Shown piece after piece: positions 48,592-59,488 of a stretch of 64,000 nucleotides of DNA. The notes under the pieces were generated by a model that saw only the letters and a list, made by a program, of their open reading frames with translations, did not search any database and was not told the origin of the DNA. The first letter of the stretch is position 1, and the number at the start of each line of letters is the position of its first letter. This DNA is from Thauera sp. 2A1 (GTDB lineage Bacteria > Pseudomonadota > Gammaproteobacteria > Burkholderiales > Rhodocyclaceae), in contig NZ_SSXV01000008.1 in the NCBI RefSeq assembly GCF_009469595.2, positions 62,001 through 126,000 on the forward strand, given 5' to 3'. The translations under genes and the position numbers were made by a program.

Positions 48592-51500
48592 GGGGTCTCC
48601 TCGTTTTCAGTGCAATAAGTGACGGTACGAAAAGCTAGCACTGGCGCGGAGGTGGTGTTGGTAGATCGTTGATTTCATTGACTTTCCTGTTCACTTTCAA
48701 ATCTGCGATTCGTGGCGTCAAACCGTGGTCGGTTTCATCCATTGGTGCCAGTTATCGATGCATTTGGCCGCGAAGGCAGGATTTGGTCAGCATAGCGGTC
48801 AACCGGGAAGCGAAACACACCCCGCAAGTTGATGCTCTCCAGCCTGGTGGGCGCAATCTTCCCGATCAGTTCCGGTGGAATGACCTGGCGGCGGTTCGAC
48901 CAGCGATCCAGGACCGCCTGCATCTGTGAGGTATTCCACGCCATCACGATGTTGGCCATCAGGCTCAACGCATCGGCCACAGCCTGCATTTCATCGACAC
49001 GTTTGGCCTGCGCCGGGCTGATCCGGCCGGTATAAATGGCGCGCTTGAGGGCGTTAACAGCCTCGCCCCGATTGAGCACCCGGCGCAACTCGTTCCTGAA
49101 AGCGTCCTTGACAAAGTAGTCAGCCAAAAACGCCGTACGCAGCAACCGCCCCAATTGCACGCCAGCCTCATAGATTGGATCGCCCTGGGCGGCAGAACCG
49201 AACCGCGCAAGAGCTGCCACCGCACTGGCATGTCCGCTCATGACCGAGGCTGCCAGGTGCACCAGACTATCCCAATGCTTTTCGATCAAAGCGACGTCGA
49301 CATTGGCTTCGCACACCGCAGCGATTTCTGCGGGCACTTTGGTGCCGCGTGGCACAAAGAGGTGGCGCTGTTTGAGTTCCTTCAACCGCGGGCAAAGATC
49401 AAAACCAAGCAAACGGGCATGTGACATGGCAAAGTCGGTGTAGCCATGGGTATCCACAGCAAGCTGGCTGGTCTCCAGCTTTTCTTGGCGGATGACACCT
49501 TCAATGGCCACGCCCGCCTGGCGCTCATTGAGCACAAAGGGCTGCGCATGGAAGATGCCCCACCGGTCTTTTACATGGGAGTAGATTCCAATGGAAGGTG
49601 TGTTGCGCCGAGGATCAAGCCGGGCTTGCCACACCCGTTTGGTGGTCTCCATGCTCATCATGTCAGAAGATGCCAAATCGGACCGCCCCCAGGTGGCGGC
49701 AATCGGGTGTCGCTGCATGAATTCCAGCACAGCCTGGCAGGCCTGGCTCAGACGCCGTTCGTCCCGCGCCCAGCGCATGGCCTGGCGAATGCTGGTGGCA
49801 GACAATTGCGGAATCATGCGCGCGCATTCGACCGCAGTCAGACTGGTGCCGTGGGCCATGATGCCGGCATAGACCATCAGCAGCTCGTCGGTAGAGCGCG
49901 GCTCACGTCCGAGCATGATCCAGCTAAAGCGCACCTGGGCGTCAACGGCCAGAATCACTTCCGGCAATTGAACCTCACCGATGCGGTGATCCAAAGCCGC
50001 GCGCAGCTTGGTCACTTCTGGGTCTTCGTCCTCTGCGGGCAATGGCGACAAATGGAGTTCATCATCCACGCGCAGTACGCCACTGCGGGCTGCAGCGGCC
50101 ACCGCATCGACACCGGCAGTTACTCTGGCCAGCAAAGGCTTCAAGAAAGTGGCAGCCTTGCTGGGTAACGATAGACGGGCATAGTGTTTCTTGGACTCTG
50201 CCTGCCAACGCTCGTCCGTGAAGAACAAGCGCGCACGACCCCGAAAGCTCAGGCTGTGCTCAATCCAGACCGAGCCATTGCGCACCGCGCGGCGCAGGGC
50301 AAACAGGGTGGCCACCTCCAACGCCTGAAACGCCCGTTCCCGGTCTGGGCTGGAGATCGAAACCTGCCAGATCATTCCCAGACTTGGTGCCACCACTTCA
50401 ACTGGCAGCTTTCTGGATCCTTTGAGATATAAAGCTTGCAGCTTGGCAAGGTACTCGATGGCAGGATGCTCGCCGGTGGCCTGCCAGGGCAGCTTTGCAA
50501 TGGCGACGAGCAACGACCGCACGGGGCGAATTCCATCAATCAATCCCTCGCGGACCAGGGAGGCCCTGCTCGGTGGTTTGCGTTTCTGGGTTTCGGTGAT
50601 CAAGGCTTCAAGACGGGCACGCAACTCAGCATCTGGCACCGCACCTTGCGCGCTCAAGGCAACAAGTTCGCCGAGCAGCGTTTTGTACATTGCGGCCCAA
50701 TTGACGGTAGCGGGGACATCGGCGGCAGCCTGACGCCACAGATCGGCGATCCGGCGCTGCACCATAAGGATCAACTGGTCTGTGGTGGTGAACAGGCAAT
50801 ACCGAAGAAAGCATGCGACCTCCACGGTGCGCGCTGGCTCTTTGATCTTGGCTCCGGCTGAGGGCGGCCTGGAGACAAGTCGGCGCGCGTAGCGGCGCAA
50901 GATGAGATCGGGGATGTCTGCCAGGTGCTTATGAACGTCCAGCGTGTAAAGCAGGTCGATGCGCTCCAGTACCTCGCTGATTTGGCGGGTTGAGTGTTTC
51001 GCCGGTGCAGCCCATAGCCAACTCTGCTGGGTTTGTCCATCTGGGCGCAGCTCTGAAACTGAGGCTCGCCAGCGATCAAGTGTTGCTGGATCAACGCTGG
51101 CGGCGATGGCGGTGCCTGTTTCAACTTCAAGCTGGGCAAGTGCCGCCGCAATCAGTGTCCGAATTGCCCGCTCGTGCACGATCACCAGCTTGTTCTTGTA
51201 CAGCCATTGACGCGCCCGCACGAGTAGCTGATCGCGGTCGGCGCAGCGCGCCACTTCGTCGCGCAGTTCACGTACCAGTGAGCGGCGCTGGTGCTCGCTC
51301 ATCCACTGGAATCCAAGGACCGTGCAGGCTACTTGTTGGTGATCGAATAGCGTGCGCCCGCGTTCATACATGGCTCTCAGCGAGGCGACTTCTGGTGCTG
51401 CAATGCCAAGCTCGTTGCCAAGGTGGCGCCACAAGGCTACTGGAATTACCCGAAAGGCACCGAGCAAACGCCCACTCATGCGCAGGAAACCAATATGGAG

Positions 51501-51795
51501 CGCCAGACCAAGCTTGTGGGAATCACCTCGGCGTGCATTGATTGCGTCGCGCTCGGCACCATCGAAGGTGAAAAATGCCTTCATCTCGAAGTCGCTGATA
51601 TCGCGGGGGAGCCCACGCATCCCCAAAAACGTTGTGTGCCAACCCTGCATCGTGAACCTCAAAAGTGGGAGGCCACCATACCCGTTTACAAAGCGAACAG
51701 GAAAGTCAATGAAATCAACGGTCTACCCAGACCACCCCCGCGCCAGTGCTAGCTTTGCGTACCGTCACTTATTGCACTGAAAACGAGGAGACCCC
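48592..51795. mobile_element. IS1071
   Basis: Exactly 3,204 bp between long inverted ends beginning GGGGTCTCCTCGTTTTCAGT and reading inward past TGACGGTAC on both sides. It holds one Tn3-family transposase. Flanking pentamers TTATT and AAAGA differ, so there is no target duplication. It may be one half of a former composite transposon or the product of an adjacent deletion. IS1071 commonly flanks catabolic genes in Burkholderiales. Confidence 0.95.
48735..51647 (-). CDS. tnpA: IS1071 transposase
   Basis: A Tn3-family transposase of about 971 residues, beginning at MQGWHTTFLGMRGLPRDISD, with the conserved core SWIMLGREPRSTDELLMVYA, IGIYSHVKDRWGIFHAQPFV and the C-terminal Glu region near LADYFVKDAFRNELRRVLNR. 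IS1071 has no resolvase, unlike other Tn3 relatives. A start at 51662 adds five residues. Intact. Confidence 0.93.
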   Translation of the reverse strand, partial: QGWHTTFLGMRGLPRDISDFEMKAFFTFDGAERDAINARRGDSHKLGLALHIGFLRMSGRLLGAFRVIPVALWRHLGNELGIAAPEVASLRAMYERGRTLFDHQQVACTVLGFQWMSEHQRRSLVRELRDEVARCADRDQLLVRARQWLYKNKLVIVHERAIRTLIAAALAQLEVETGTAIAASVDPATLDRWRASVSELRPDGQTQQSWLWAAPAKHSTRQISEVLERIDLLYTLDVHKHLADIPDLILRRYARRLVSRPPSAGAKIKEPARTVEVACFLRYCLFTTTDQLILMVQRRIADLWRQAAADVPATVNWAAMYKTLLGELVALSAQGAVPDAELRARLEALITETQKRKPPSRASLVREGLIDGIRPVRSLLVAIAKLPWQATGEHPAIEYLAKLQALYLKGSRKLPVEVVAPSLGMIWQVSISSPDRERAFQALEVATLFALRRAVRNGSVWIEHSLSFRGRARLFFTDERWQAESKKHYARLSLPSKAATFLKPLLARVTAGVDAVAAAARSGVLRVDDELHLSPLPAEDEDPEVTKLRAALDHRIGEVQLPEVILAVDAQVRFSWIMLGREPRSTDELLMVYAGIMAHGTSLTAVECARMIPQLSATSIRQAMRWARDERRLSQACQAVLEFMQRHPIAATWGRSDLASSDMMSMETTKRVWQARLDPRRNTPSIGIYSHVKDRWGIFHAQPFVLNERQAGVAIEGVIRQEKLETSQLAVDTHGYTDFAMSHARLLGFDLCPRLKELKQRHLFVPRGTKVPAEIAAVCEANVDVALIEKHWDSLVHLAASVMSGHASAVAALARFGSAAQGDPIYEAGVQLGRLLRTAFLADYFVKDAFRNELRRVLNRGEAVNALKRAIYTGRISPAQAKRVDEMQAVADALSLMANIVMAWNTSQMQAVLDRWSNRRQVIPPELIGKIAPTRLESINLRGVFRFPVDRYADQILPSRPNASITGTNG

Positions 51796-52470
51796 AAAGA
51801 TCCGAGTTGGGGCACGGTGAGAGGTGAACCTGTCAGGCCCATGACCACGGTGAGGGGGGCATTGATCTCCCGGACGAGCGCTTCGATGGTCTTGGGGTCG
51901 GAAGCCCCCGGCACAAAGAGGCAATCCGCACCCGCCTCTCGGTACGCATTGCATCGCTCGACGGCCTCTGCAAAAACATTGCTCGCACCAGTCAGGTAGA
52001 CATCGGATCGGGCCGTCAGAACAAAAGGAACTCCCGACGCGTCCGCGGCGCGTCTTGCTGCCCGAACGCGCGCGACAGCGTGCTCTCTGTCGAACAGGGC
52101 TTGCGCAGGATTGCCGCTGTAGTCCTCGATGTTCGCGCCCACCACACCAGCACGAATCGCAGCCGCGATGGTTTCTCCAACCTCTTCAGGGCTCGCACCG
52201 TAGCCCGACTGGAGATCGGCGGAGACAGGAAGTGGACTTGCCGCAGCAATGGACCCCACGCGATCCAGCATGGTCTCCCTGCTCACAGCAGCTTCTTGAT
52301 CAGGGAATCCCAGCGAGAAAGCCACGCCTGCACTCGTAGTGGCGATAGCGGGAAAGCCGCAGGACGCGAGCATCAGCGCACTACCAACGTCCCAAGCGTT
52401 GGGCATCAGAAAGATGGCCTCGGCAGTGTGCAATTGCTGGAACCGTAGACCCCGTTGGATTTGGCTCATT
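51765..52470 (-). pseudogene. Isocitrate lyase/PEP mutase-family gene, 3' end removed by IS1071
   Basis: The frame starts at MSQIQRGLRFQQLHTAEAIF (AGGATGG upstream) and shows the ICL/PEPM barrel: FLMPNAWDVGSALMLASCGF, PVSADLQSGYGASPEEVGET (metal-binding Asp), GVVGANIEDYSGNP and PFVLTARSDVYLTG. It is conserved to PLTVVMGLTGSPLTVPQLGS and then crosses into IS1071 at 51795, ending after about ten foreign residues. The missing C-terminal ~40 residues make activity doubtful. Family members cleave or form C-C or P-C bonds of 2-oxo acids. Confidence 0.82.
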
Positions 52471-52954
52471 ATGGCCATCCTAGTCGCCGAAGTTGGTGGC
52501 GGGTACTTCAGTCGGTATCGTGCGTATGGGCAATCTCGCCCAGACACCGCATCAACTTGTCGTAAAGCGTGCGCCCTGTTGTCGGGGGAGGTATGCCACA
52601 CACCCATGTACTTCCTGCCGTTTTTGCGATTTGGTAGAGCGCCTCACTTTTCGACCATAACCAGCGCATGCACAGATTCGTCGGTGTCGAAAAACGGCTC
52701 ACGTTGCTTGCGTGGTTGCTTTAGGCAGCGCGTTCGAATCTCCTCGGGACGATTCAAGACAGGTTTACCGGGCAAACGCTCCGCAACTCCTATGTGGCCG
52801 TGTCAACCGCGCGTTGTTCCGGATCTGTTCACCTACTCGCCAAAACGGAGTAGATAGCTACCCCCAGATTCTGAGAGTGAAGTGGTGCAAGGCGATGTCT
52901 TCAACAAAGACGATTTGTACGAGGCATTAAGCAAGCACAGAGTGGGAATAGCGA
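52471..52954. other. Gene-poor stretch between the truncated gene and glnS
   Basis: It holds no intact gene. The minus-strand frame at 52508-52702 is not recognisable. A short recombinase-like tail occurs at 52764-52853. This gap probably marks the boundary between accessory DNA and resident chromosome. Confidence 0.4.
52764..52853 (+). pseudogene. Possible tyrosine recombinase tail remnant
   Basis: The frame reads FTGQTLRNSYVAVSTARCSG and ends at a TAG. The QTLRNSYV segment closely parallels QTLRNTYVGLL in the degenerate recombinase at 3231-4301, including the unusual Gln in place of His. Only about 29 codons remain. The resemblance is short and could be chance. Confidence 0.3.
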
Positions 52955-54814
<1,860 letters not shown>

Positions 54815-54883
54815 GCAGTCATTCTAAGGAGAGGCGGAAGCTCCAAGATAATCAAGGTCTAACCCACAACAGGTGTCACGCGC

Positions 54884-55735
54884 TTGAACCAAAGCACTCC
54901 CTTGCCGAACGCCTCTCTGCTGAACCAGCTGTTACGGTTCACCCCCACGGCGCGCATGTTTTTCTCGGGAAATCTCTGTACCCTGACGCAGGGATCCGAG
55001 GCTGACGGCCTCAAGCAGGGGACGATGCACCTGCTGAGTCGCGGCGAGCTGCAACTGACGCGCAAGGGCTTTGCGCCGCTGAACGTGCGGGCGCCCAGCG
55101 TGCTGTTGCTTCCCCGCGCGTTGGAGCACTGGGTTCAGGGCTCAGGGCCGCAGGGGGTGGACCTGATGTGCGCCACCCTCAGTGAATTGGCGCCGCCGCT
55201 GGACATGATCTTGCCGGACGTCACGGTGATTGACTTGACCGCCACGTCATCGCTGCAGCGACCGGTAGAGCTGCTGTTCGAGGAGGCCGAGGCACGTGCT
55301 TTTGGTTATCGGGCAGCGATCGACCGCCTGCTGCAATACACCTTCGTGGTGCTTGTGCGTCACCTGATTGATCGGCAACTGCTGTCCGGCGGTGTGCTGG
55401 AGGCCATGGTCGACAGCCGTCTGGGTGTGGTGCTGTCCATGCTGCACGAATCGCCAGAGCACGACTGGACGCTTGACAGCATGGCGGAGCTGGCGCACCT
55501 GTCCCGGTCTGCCTTTGCCCTGCGCTTTGTCCAGGTGGTGGGCATACCGCCGTTGACCTACTTGACCCACTGGCGCATGGCGGTTGCCCGCAACCTACTC
55601 GCGCAAGGGCAGGCAGTGAAGGCGGTGGCCTCTCAGGTGGGCTACGGTAATGCCACCGCATTCGCGCGAGCGTTTCAACGGGCCTCGGGGCAATCGCCCA
55701 GCGCTTGGCAGATGGAGCATCTGAGTCAGCCGTAG
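54884..55735 (+). CDS. AraC-family regulator at the head of the redox operon
   Basis: About 283 residues with an N-terminal cupin_6-like sensor (ARMFFSGNLCTLTQGSEADG) and C-terminal AraC HTH motifs (TLDSMAELAHLSRSAFALRF and VKAVASQVGYGNATAFARAF). It is similar in layout to the regulator at 44188. The start is uncertain: TTG at 54884 gives the full sensor domain, the next ATG (54956) would cut it. It lies 125 bases upstream of msrA in the same direction and probably controls the following genes; an N-terminal Cys is a possible redox sensor. Confidence 0.83.
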   Translation: MNQSTPLPNASLLNQLLRFTPTARMFFSGNLCTLTQGSEADGLKQGTMHLLSRGELQLTRKGFAPLNVRAPSVLLLPRALEHWVQGSGPQGVDLMCATLSELAPPLDMILPDVTVIDLTATSSLQRPVELLFEEAEARAFGYRAAIDRLLQYTFVVLVRHLIDRQLLSGGVLEAMVDSRLGVVLSMLHESPEHDWTLDSMAELAHLSRSAFALRFVQVVGIPPLTYLTHWRMAVARNLLAQGQAVKAVASQVGYGNATAFARAFQRASGQSPSAWQMEHLSQP

Positions 55736-55859
55736 GTCCATCGCGCCCTGGTTCTGGACGATCGGTGGCGTGATGCGGACGCCGAATGCCGTTGTGCTGT
55801 GCCGAACGGACCCGACTTCAGGTTCAATGCCTTGAGGCAGAACTTTGAAGGAGATCACG

Positions 55860-56369
55860 ATGAACCCGAGCGAAAAAGCAGTCCTGGCCGGCGGTTGTTT
55901 CTGGGGCATGCAGGACCTGGTGCGCAAGCTGCCTGGCGTGTTGCGCACCCGTGTGGGCTACAGCGGCGGCGATGTGCCCAACGCCACCTACCGCAACCAC
56001 GGCACCCACGCCGAGGCGTTGGAGGTGGAGTTCGACCCCACGCAGACGAGCTTTCGCGACCTGCTGGAGTTCTTCTTCCAGATCCACGATCCGAGCACCC
56101 CGGGGCGCCAGGGCAATGACCGCGGCAGTTCCTACCGGTCGGCCATTTTCTACACCTCGGACGAGCAGCTGGCCACGGCGCAGCAGACCATTGCCGATGT
56201 GAATGCCTCGGGTTTGTGGCCGGGCAAGGTGGTCACCGAGCTCGCGCCCGCGGGGCCGTTCTGGGAGGCCGAGCCCGAGCATCAGGACTACCTGGTCAAG
56301 CACCCCAACGGCTACACCTGCCACTACCCCCGTGCGGGCTGGAAGCTGCCGCGACGCGAGATCGGCTGA
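55860..56369 (+). CDS. msrA: Peptide methionine-(S)-S-oxide reductase MsrA
   Basis: A 169-residue MsrA with the catalytic motif [40 protein letters not shown] and YHYP-type tail [14 protein letters not shown]. It reduces the S-form of methionine sulfoxide in proteins and free, using thioredoxin. No signal peptide, so cytoplasmic. The start at MNPSEKAV has AAGGAG 9 bases upstream. It opens a run of co-directional redox genes. Confidence 0.95.
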   Translation: MNPSEKAVLAGGCFWGMQDLVRKLPGVLRTRVGYSGGDVPNATYRNHGTHAEALEVEFDPTQTSFRDLLEFFFQIHDPSTPGRQGNDRGSSYRSAIFYTSDEQLATAQQTIADVNASGLWPGKVVTELAPAGPFWEAEPEHQDYLVKHPNGYTCHYPRAGWKLPRREIG

Positions 56370-56454
56370 CGGCCAACGCTCAAGAACGGTGGGGGTCGGC
56401 GCGCCAGTGGGCGGGCCGACCCGGTGTGTCTGTTTTTTTCCTGAGGAGATGGTG

Positions 56455-56943
56455 ATGCAATCCCGGTGCATTCAACAGGCGCCCGAGCTGCGGGTGCCGT
56501 GGTGGATCGACGGCGAAGGGCGCAGCATGGCACCGCTGAAGCTGTCCGATCTGGGCGACGGGTTCAAAGTGATCTTCTGCTTCCAGCACTGGTGTCCGGG
56601 CTGCCACAGCCATGGCTTTCCGACCCTGCAGAAGCTGATCAAGGCGTTGGGCGATCGCGGCTTCGCGTTTGCCGCGGTGCAGACCGTGTTCGAGGGCGCC
56701 GAGTCCAACACCTTCGAGCGCCTGCGCGAGACGCAGTTGCGCTACGGCTTGAACATTCCGTTCGGACACGACCCTGCGATCGGACGCGCGTCGTCGCTCA
56801 TGGCGGACTACGGGACGCGCGGCACGCCGTGGTTTTTGGTGATCGATCCGCTGGACGAGGTGCTCTACAGCGACTTCGAGCTCGACGAGCGGCAGCTGAT
56901 CGGGGCGTTCGGCGCTTCGAACGATGGTCTCAAGGCGGCCTGA
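56455..56943 (+). CDS. Thioredoxin-like (TlpA/AhpC-fold) protein
   Basis: A 162-residue thioredoxin-fold protein with the active site VIFCFQHWCPGCHSHGFPTL (CPGC) and the cis-Pro segment GTRGTPWFLVIDP. No signal peptide. Likely a disulfide reductant or peroxidase partner. It is a clear paralogue of the N-terminal domain of the MsrB fusion at 58517 (both share FAAVQTVFE and IPFGHD). The start 56455 sits behind GAGGAG; 56449 is an alternative. Followed 4 bases later by selO. Confidence 0.85.
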   Translation: MQSRCIQQAPELRVPWWIDGEGRSMAPLKLSDLGDGFKVIFCFQHWCPGCHSHGFPTLQKLIKALGDRGFAFAAVQTVFEGAESNTFERLRETQLRYGLNIPFGHDPAIGRASSLMADYGTRGTPWFLVIDPLDEVLYSDFELDERQLIGAFGASNDGLKAA

Positions 56944-56947
56944 AGTC

Positions 56948-58480
56948 ATGCGTGCGTCCACACCAAAGGCCGTGTCGGAGCCGAAGACGCCGGGGACGGG
57001 CCCGGCGTTTCGGCTGCCGTTTGACAACAGCTTCTTCCGGGACATGCAGGGGTTCTATGTGCCTTGGAAGCCCGAGCCGTCCCCGGCCCCGGCCTGGGTG
57101 CAGTTCAACGACGCCCTGGCGCTGGAGCTGGGGCTGGAGCCGGCGACGCTGAAGTCTGCGACCGGTCTGGCGTGGCTGTCCGGCGTGGAAATGCCGGCTG
57201 AGGCGGCGCCGCTGGCGCAGGCCTACGCGGGACACCAGTTCGGCCAGTTCTCGCCACACTTGGGGGATGGCCGCGCCTTGCTGCTCGGGGAACTCATCGA
57301 CACGGCAGGACAGCGTCGGGACCTGGCCCTCAAGGGGTCGGGCCGTACGCCGTTTTCGCGCCGTGGCGATGGCAAGGCGGCACTGGGCCCGGCGCTGCGC
57401 GAGTACCTCATGGGCGAGGCCATGCACGCGTTGGGCATTCCCACGACGCGTGCGCTGGCGGTGATCCGGACCGGTGAGCGGGTGAACCGCGAGGGCTCGC
57501 CCCCCGGGGCGATCTTGGTGCGCGTGGCGGCCAGCCACTTGCGGGTGGGCACTTTTGAGTTCTTCGCGGCGCGGGAGGAGGAGGTGATGCTTCGGCGGCT
57601 GCTCGACTATGCCGTGGCGCGGCATGACCCCGCCCTCGCCAAGCTTTCCGACAAGCCCATTCCGATGCTGGAGGCCGTCTGTGAGCGGCAGGCGCAGCTG
57701 ATTGCACGCTGGATGGGCGTGGGCTTCATCCACGGGGTGATGAACACCGACAACATGAGCATTTCGGGCGAGACCATCGACTATGGTCCGTGTGCGTTCA
57801 TGGAGGGTTTCGATCCGGCCACGGTGTTCAGCTCGATCGACCGTCAGGGGCGATATGCCTACGGCCAGCAGCCGGCCATGGCGCAATGGAACCTGGCCCG
57901 TCTGGCCGAAGCGTTGCTGCCGGTTCTGGACGCCCGCGATATCGACGTCGTGGAACGGGTGGAACAGGTGGTGGCCGGGTTTGCCGTGCGCTTTGACCGG
58001 CATTGGACCGGGCAGCTGCGCGCCAAGCTGGGCTTGGCCGCTGAAGAGCCGGACGACCGCGCCCTGGCGGACGACTTCCTGCAGCTGCTGCAGCGGGAAA
58101 AGGTGGACTTCACGCTGGCGTTCCGCCTCCTGTCCGACGCCATCACGGGGCCGGATGCCGCACTGCACGACCTGTTCGGACGGGAGCGCCCGGCGCTCTC
58201 GGACTGGCTGGCGCGCTGGCGCCAGCGCATGGCCCGGGAGGGAAGGACCTTGCAGGACTGCGCCGCAACGGCGTGGTCGGTCAATCCCTTCGTGATCCCG
58301 CGCAATCACCAGGTGGAGGCGGCGCTGTCGAGTGCCGTGGACGAGGCCGACCTCGGTCCGTTCGAGCGCCTGCTGGCGGTGCTGGGGCGGCCGTACGAGA
58401 CGGTGGAGTCCGCGCGGCCATTCACGCTGCCGGCCTCGCCCGAAGTGGCCGCAGCCCACCGCACCTTCTGCGGCACCTGA
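56948..58480 (+). CDS. selO: Protein adenylyltransferase SelO (YdiU)
   Basis: A 510-residue pseudokinase-fold enzyme: glycine-rich and Lys region ALKGSGRTPFSRRGDGKAAL, EYLMGEAMHALGIPTTRALA, and the metal-binding MNTDNMSISGETIDYGPCAF. SelO transfers AMP to Ser/Thr/Tyr of redox proteins and links to glutathionylation under oxidative stress. The C-terminus ends TFCGT, a cysteine in place of the selenocysteine of eukaryotic forms, but without the longer CxCSS-type end. It is embedded among sulfoxide-repair genes, which fits its role. Confidence 0.94.
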   Translation: MRASTPKAVSEPKTPGTGPAFRLPFDNSFFRDMQGFYVPWKPEPSPAPAWVQFNDALALELGLEPATLKSATGLAWLSGVEMPAEAAPLAQAYAGHQFGQFSPHLGDGRALLLGELIDTAGQRRDLALKGSGRTPFSRRGDGKAALGPALREYLMGEAMHALGIPTTRALAVIRTGERVNREGSPPGAILVRVAASHLRVGTFEFFAAREEEVMLRRLLDYAVARHDPALAKLSDKPIPMLEAVCERQAQLIARWMGVGFIHGVMNTDNMSISGETIDYGPCAFMEGFDPATVFSSIDRQGRYAYGQQPAMAQWNLARLAEALLPVLDARDIDVVERVEQVVAGFAVRFDRHWTGQLRAKLGLAAEEPDDRALADDFLQLLQREKVDFTLAFRLLSDAITGPDAALHDLFGRERPALSDWLARWRQRMAREGRTLQDCAATAWSVNPFVIPRNHQVEAALSSAVDEADLGPFERLLAVLGRPYETVESARPFTLPASPEVAAAHRTFCGT

Positions 58481-58516
58481 TTGGGGTACCCAACGATTTC
58501 TGAAAGGAGACTTCGC

Positions 58517-59488
58517 ATGACCACAACGAAACAGGAACCCGGTGTCCTTGGCGAAGCGGCCGCTCCCCTGGGTGTGACCCGGTGGGTGGACGCGTCGGGC
58601 CAGGCGCTGGAACACTTCGACCTGGACCGCATGCCCGGCCGGTTCAAGCTCATCTTCTGTTTTCAGGACGCCTGCCCGGGGTGCCATGCGACCGGCTTTC
58701 CGGCGCTTGCCCGGGTGGTCGACGCGTTTCGGGGGAGCGACTTCGTCGGGTTCGCCGCAGTCCAGACCGTGTTCGAGGACTTCGGTTCGAACACCTGGGA
58801 GCGCATGCTGGCCAATCACTCCCGCTACGCGCTGGGCATTCCCTTCGGGCACGACGCCGGTGACGAACAGGACGGCGCGGGTTCGGAGCTGATGCGCCGC
58901 TACCGCAACGGCGGCACACCCTGGTTCATCCTGATCGATCCCGATGGCAGAGTGGTCTACAACCATTTCCGAATCGACGCCGACAAGCTCGTCACCTTTC
59001 TCAAGCGGCTGGAAAACGAACCGGCGGCACCGGAGCCTGGGCCCGACATGTTGACTTGGAAAGGAGTGATTCAACTGGTGGAAACGGGCAACCCGACGCC
59101 ACCGCGCCGAGTTGAGCGCAGCGAAGCCGAGTGGGCCCAACAGCTGACGCCCGAGCAGTTCCGAATCACGCGGCTCAAGGGCACCGAACGGGCGCACAGC
59201 TCCTCGATGTGTACGCTGTTTTCGCCCGGGATCTACCGGTGCGTGTGCTGCGGCACTGAACTATTCGATGCGTCGACCAAATATGACAGCCGCAGCGGCT
59301 GGCCCAGCTTCACGCAGGCCATTGCCCCGGGTCTGGTGGGCTATCACGGAGACAACAGCCACGGCATGGTGCGGGTGGAGACGACGTGCAACGTCTGCGA
59401 CGCCCACCTGGGTCACGTGTTTCCCGACGGACCCAAGCCCAGCGGTCTGCGCTACTGCATCAACGCCCTGGCACTGGAGAAAGCATGA
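58517..59488 (+). CDS. msrB: Thioredoxin-MsrB fusion protein
   Basis: A 323-residue two-domain protein. Residues ~1-185 form a thioredoxin fold with LIFCFQDACPGCHATGFPAL and GGTPWFILIDPDG. Residues ~195-323 form a complete MsrB domain: EWAQQLTPEQFRITRLKGTE, two zinc CxxC pairs (CVCCG, CNVCDAHLGH), GWPSFTQAI and the catalytic Cys in GLRYCINALAL. It should reduce the R-form of methionine sulfoxide with a tethered reductant. AAGGAGA precedes the ATG. Its stop overlaps the next start. Confidence 0.92.
   Translation: MTTTKQEPGVLGEAAAPLGVTRWVDASGQALEHFDLDRMPGRFKLIFCFQDACPGCHATGFPALARVVDAFRGSDFVGFAAVQTVFEDFGSNTWERMLANHSRYALGIPFGHDAGDEQDGAGSELMRRYRNGGTPWFILIDPDGRVVYNHFRIDADKLVTFLKRLENEPAAPEPGPDMLTWKGVIQLVETGNPTPPRRVERSEAEWAQQLTPEQFRITRLKGTERAHSSSMCTLFSPGIYRCVCCGTELFDASTKYDSRSGWPSFTQAIAPGLVGYHGDNSHGMVRVETTCNVCDAHLGHVFPDGPKPSGLRYCINALALEKA

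Noticed and set aside
56930..59197. 755-codon minus-strand frame opposite selO and the MsrB fusion
   Set aside because: Both plus-strand genes have complete catalytic motifs; the antisense frame has none.
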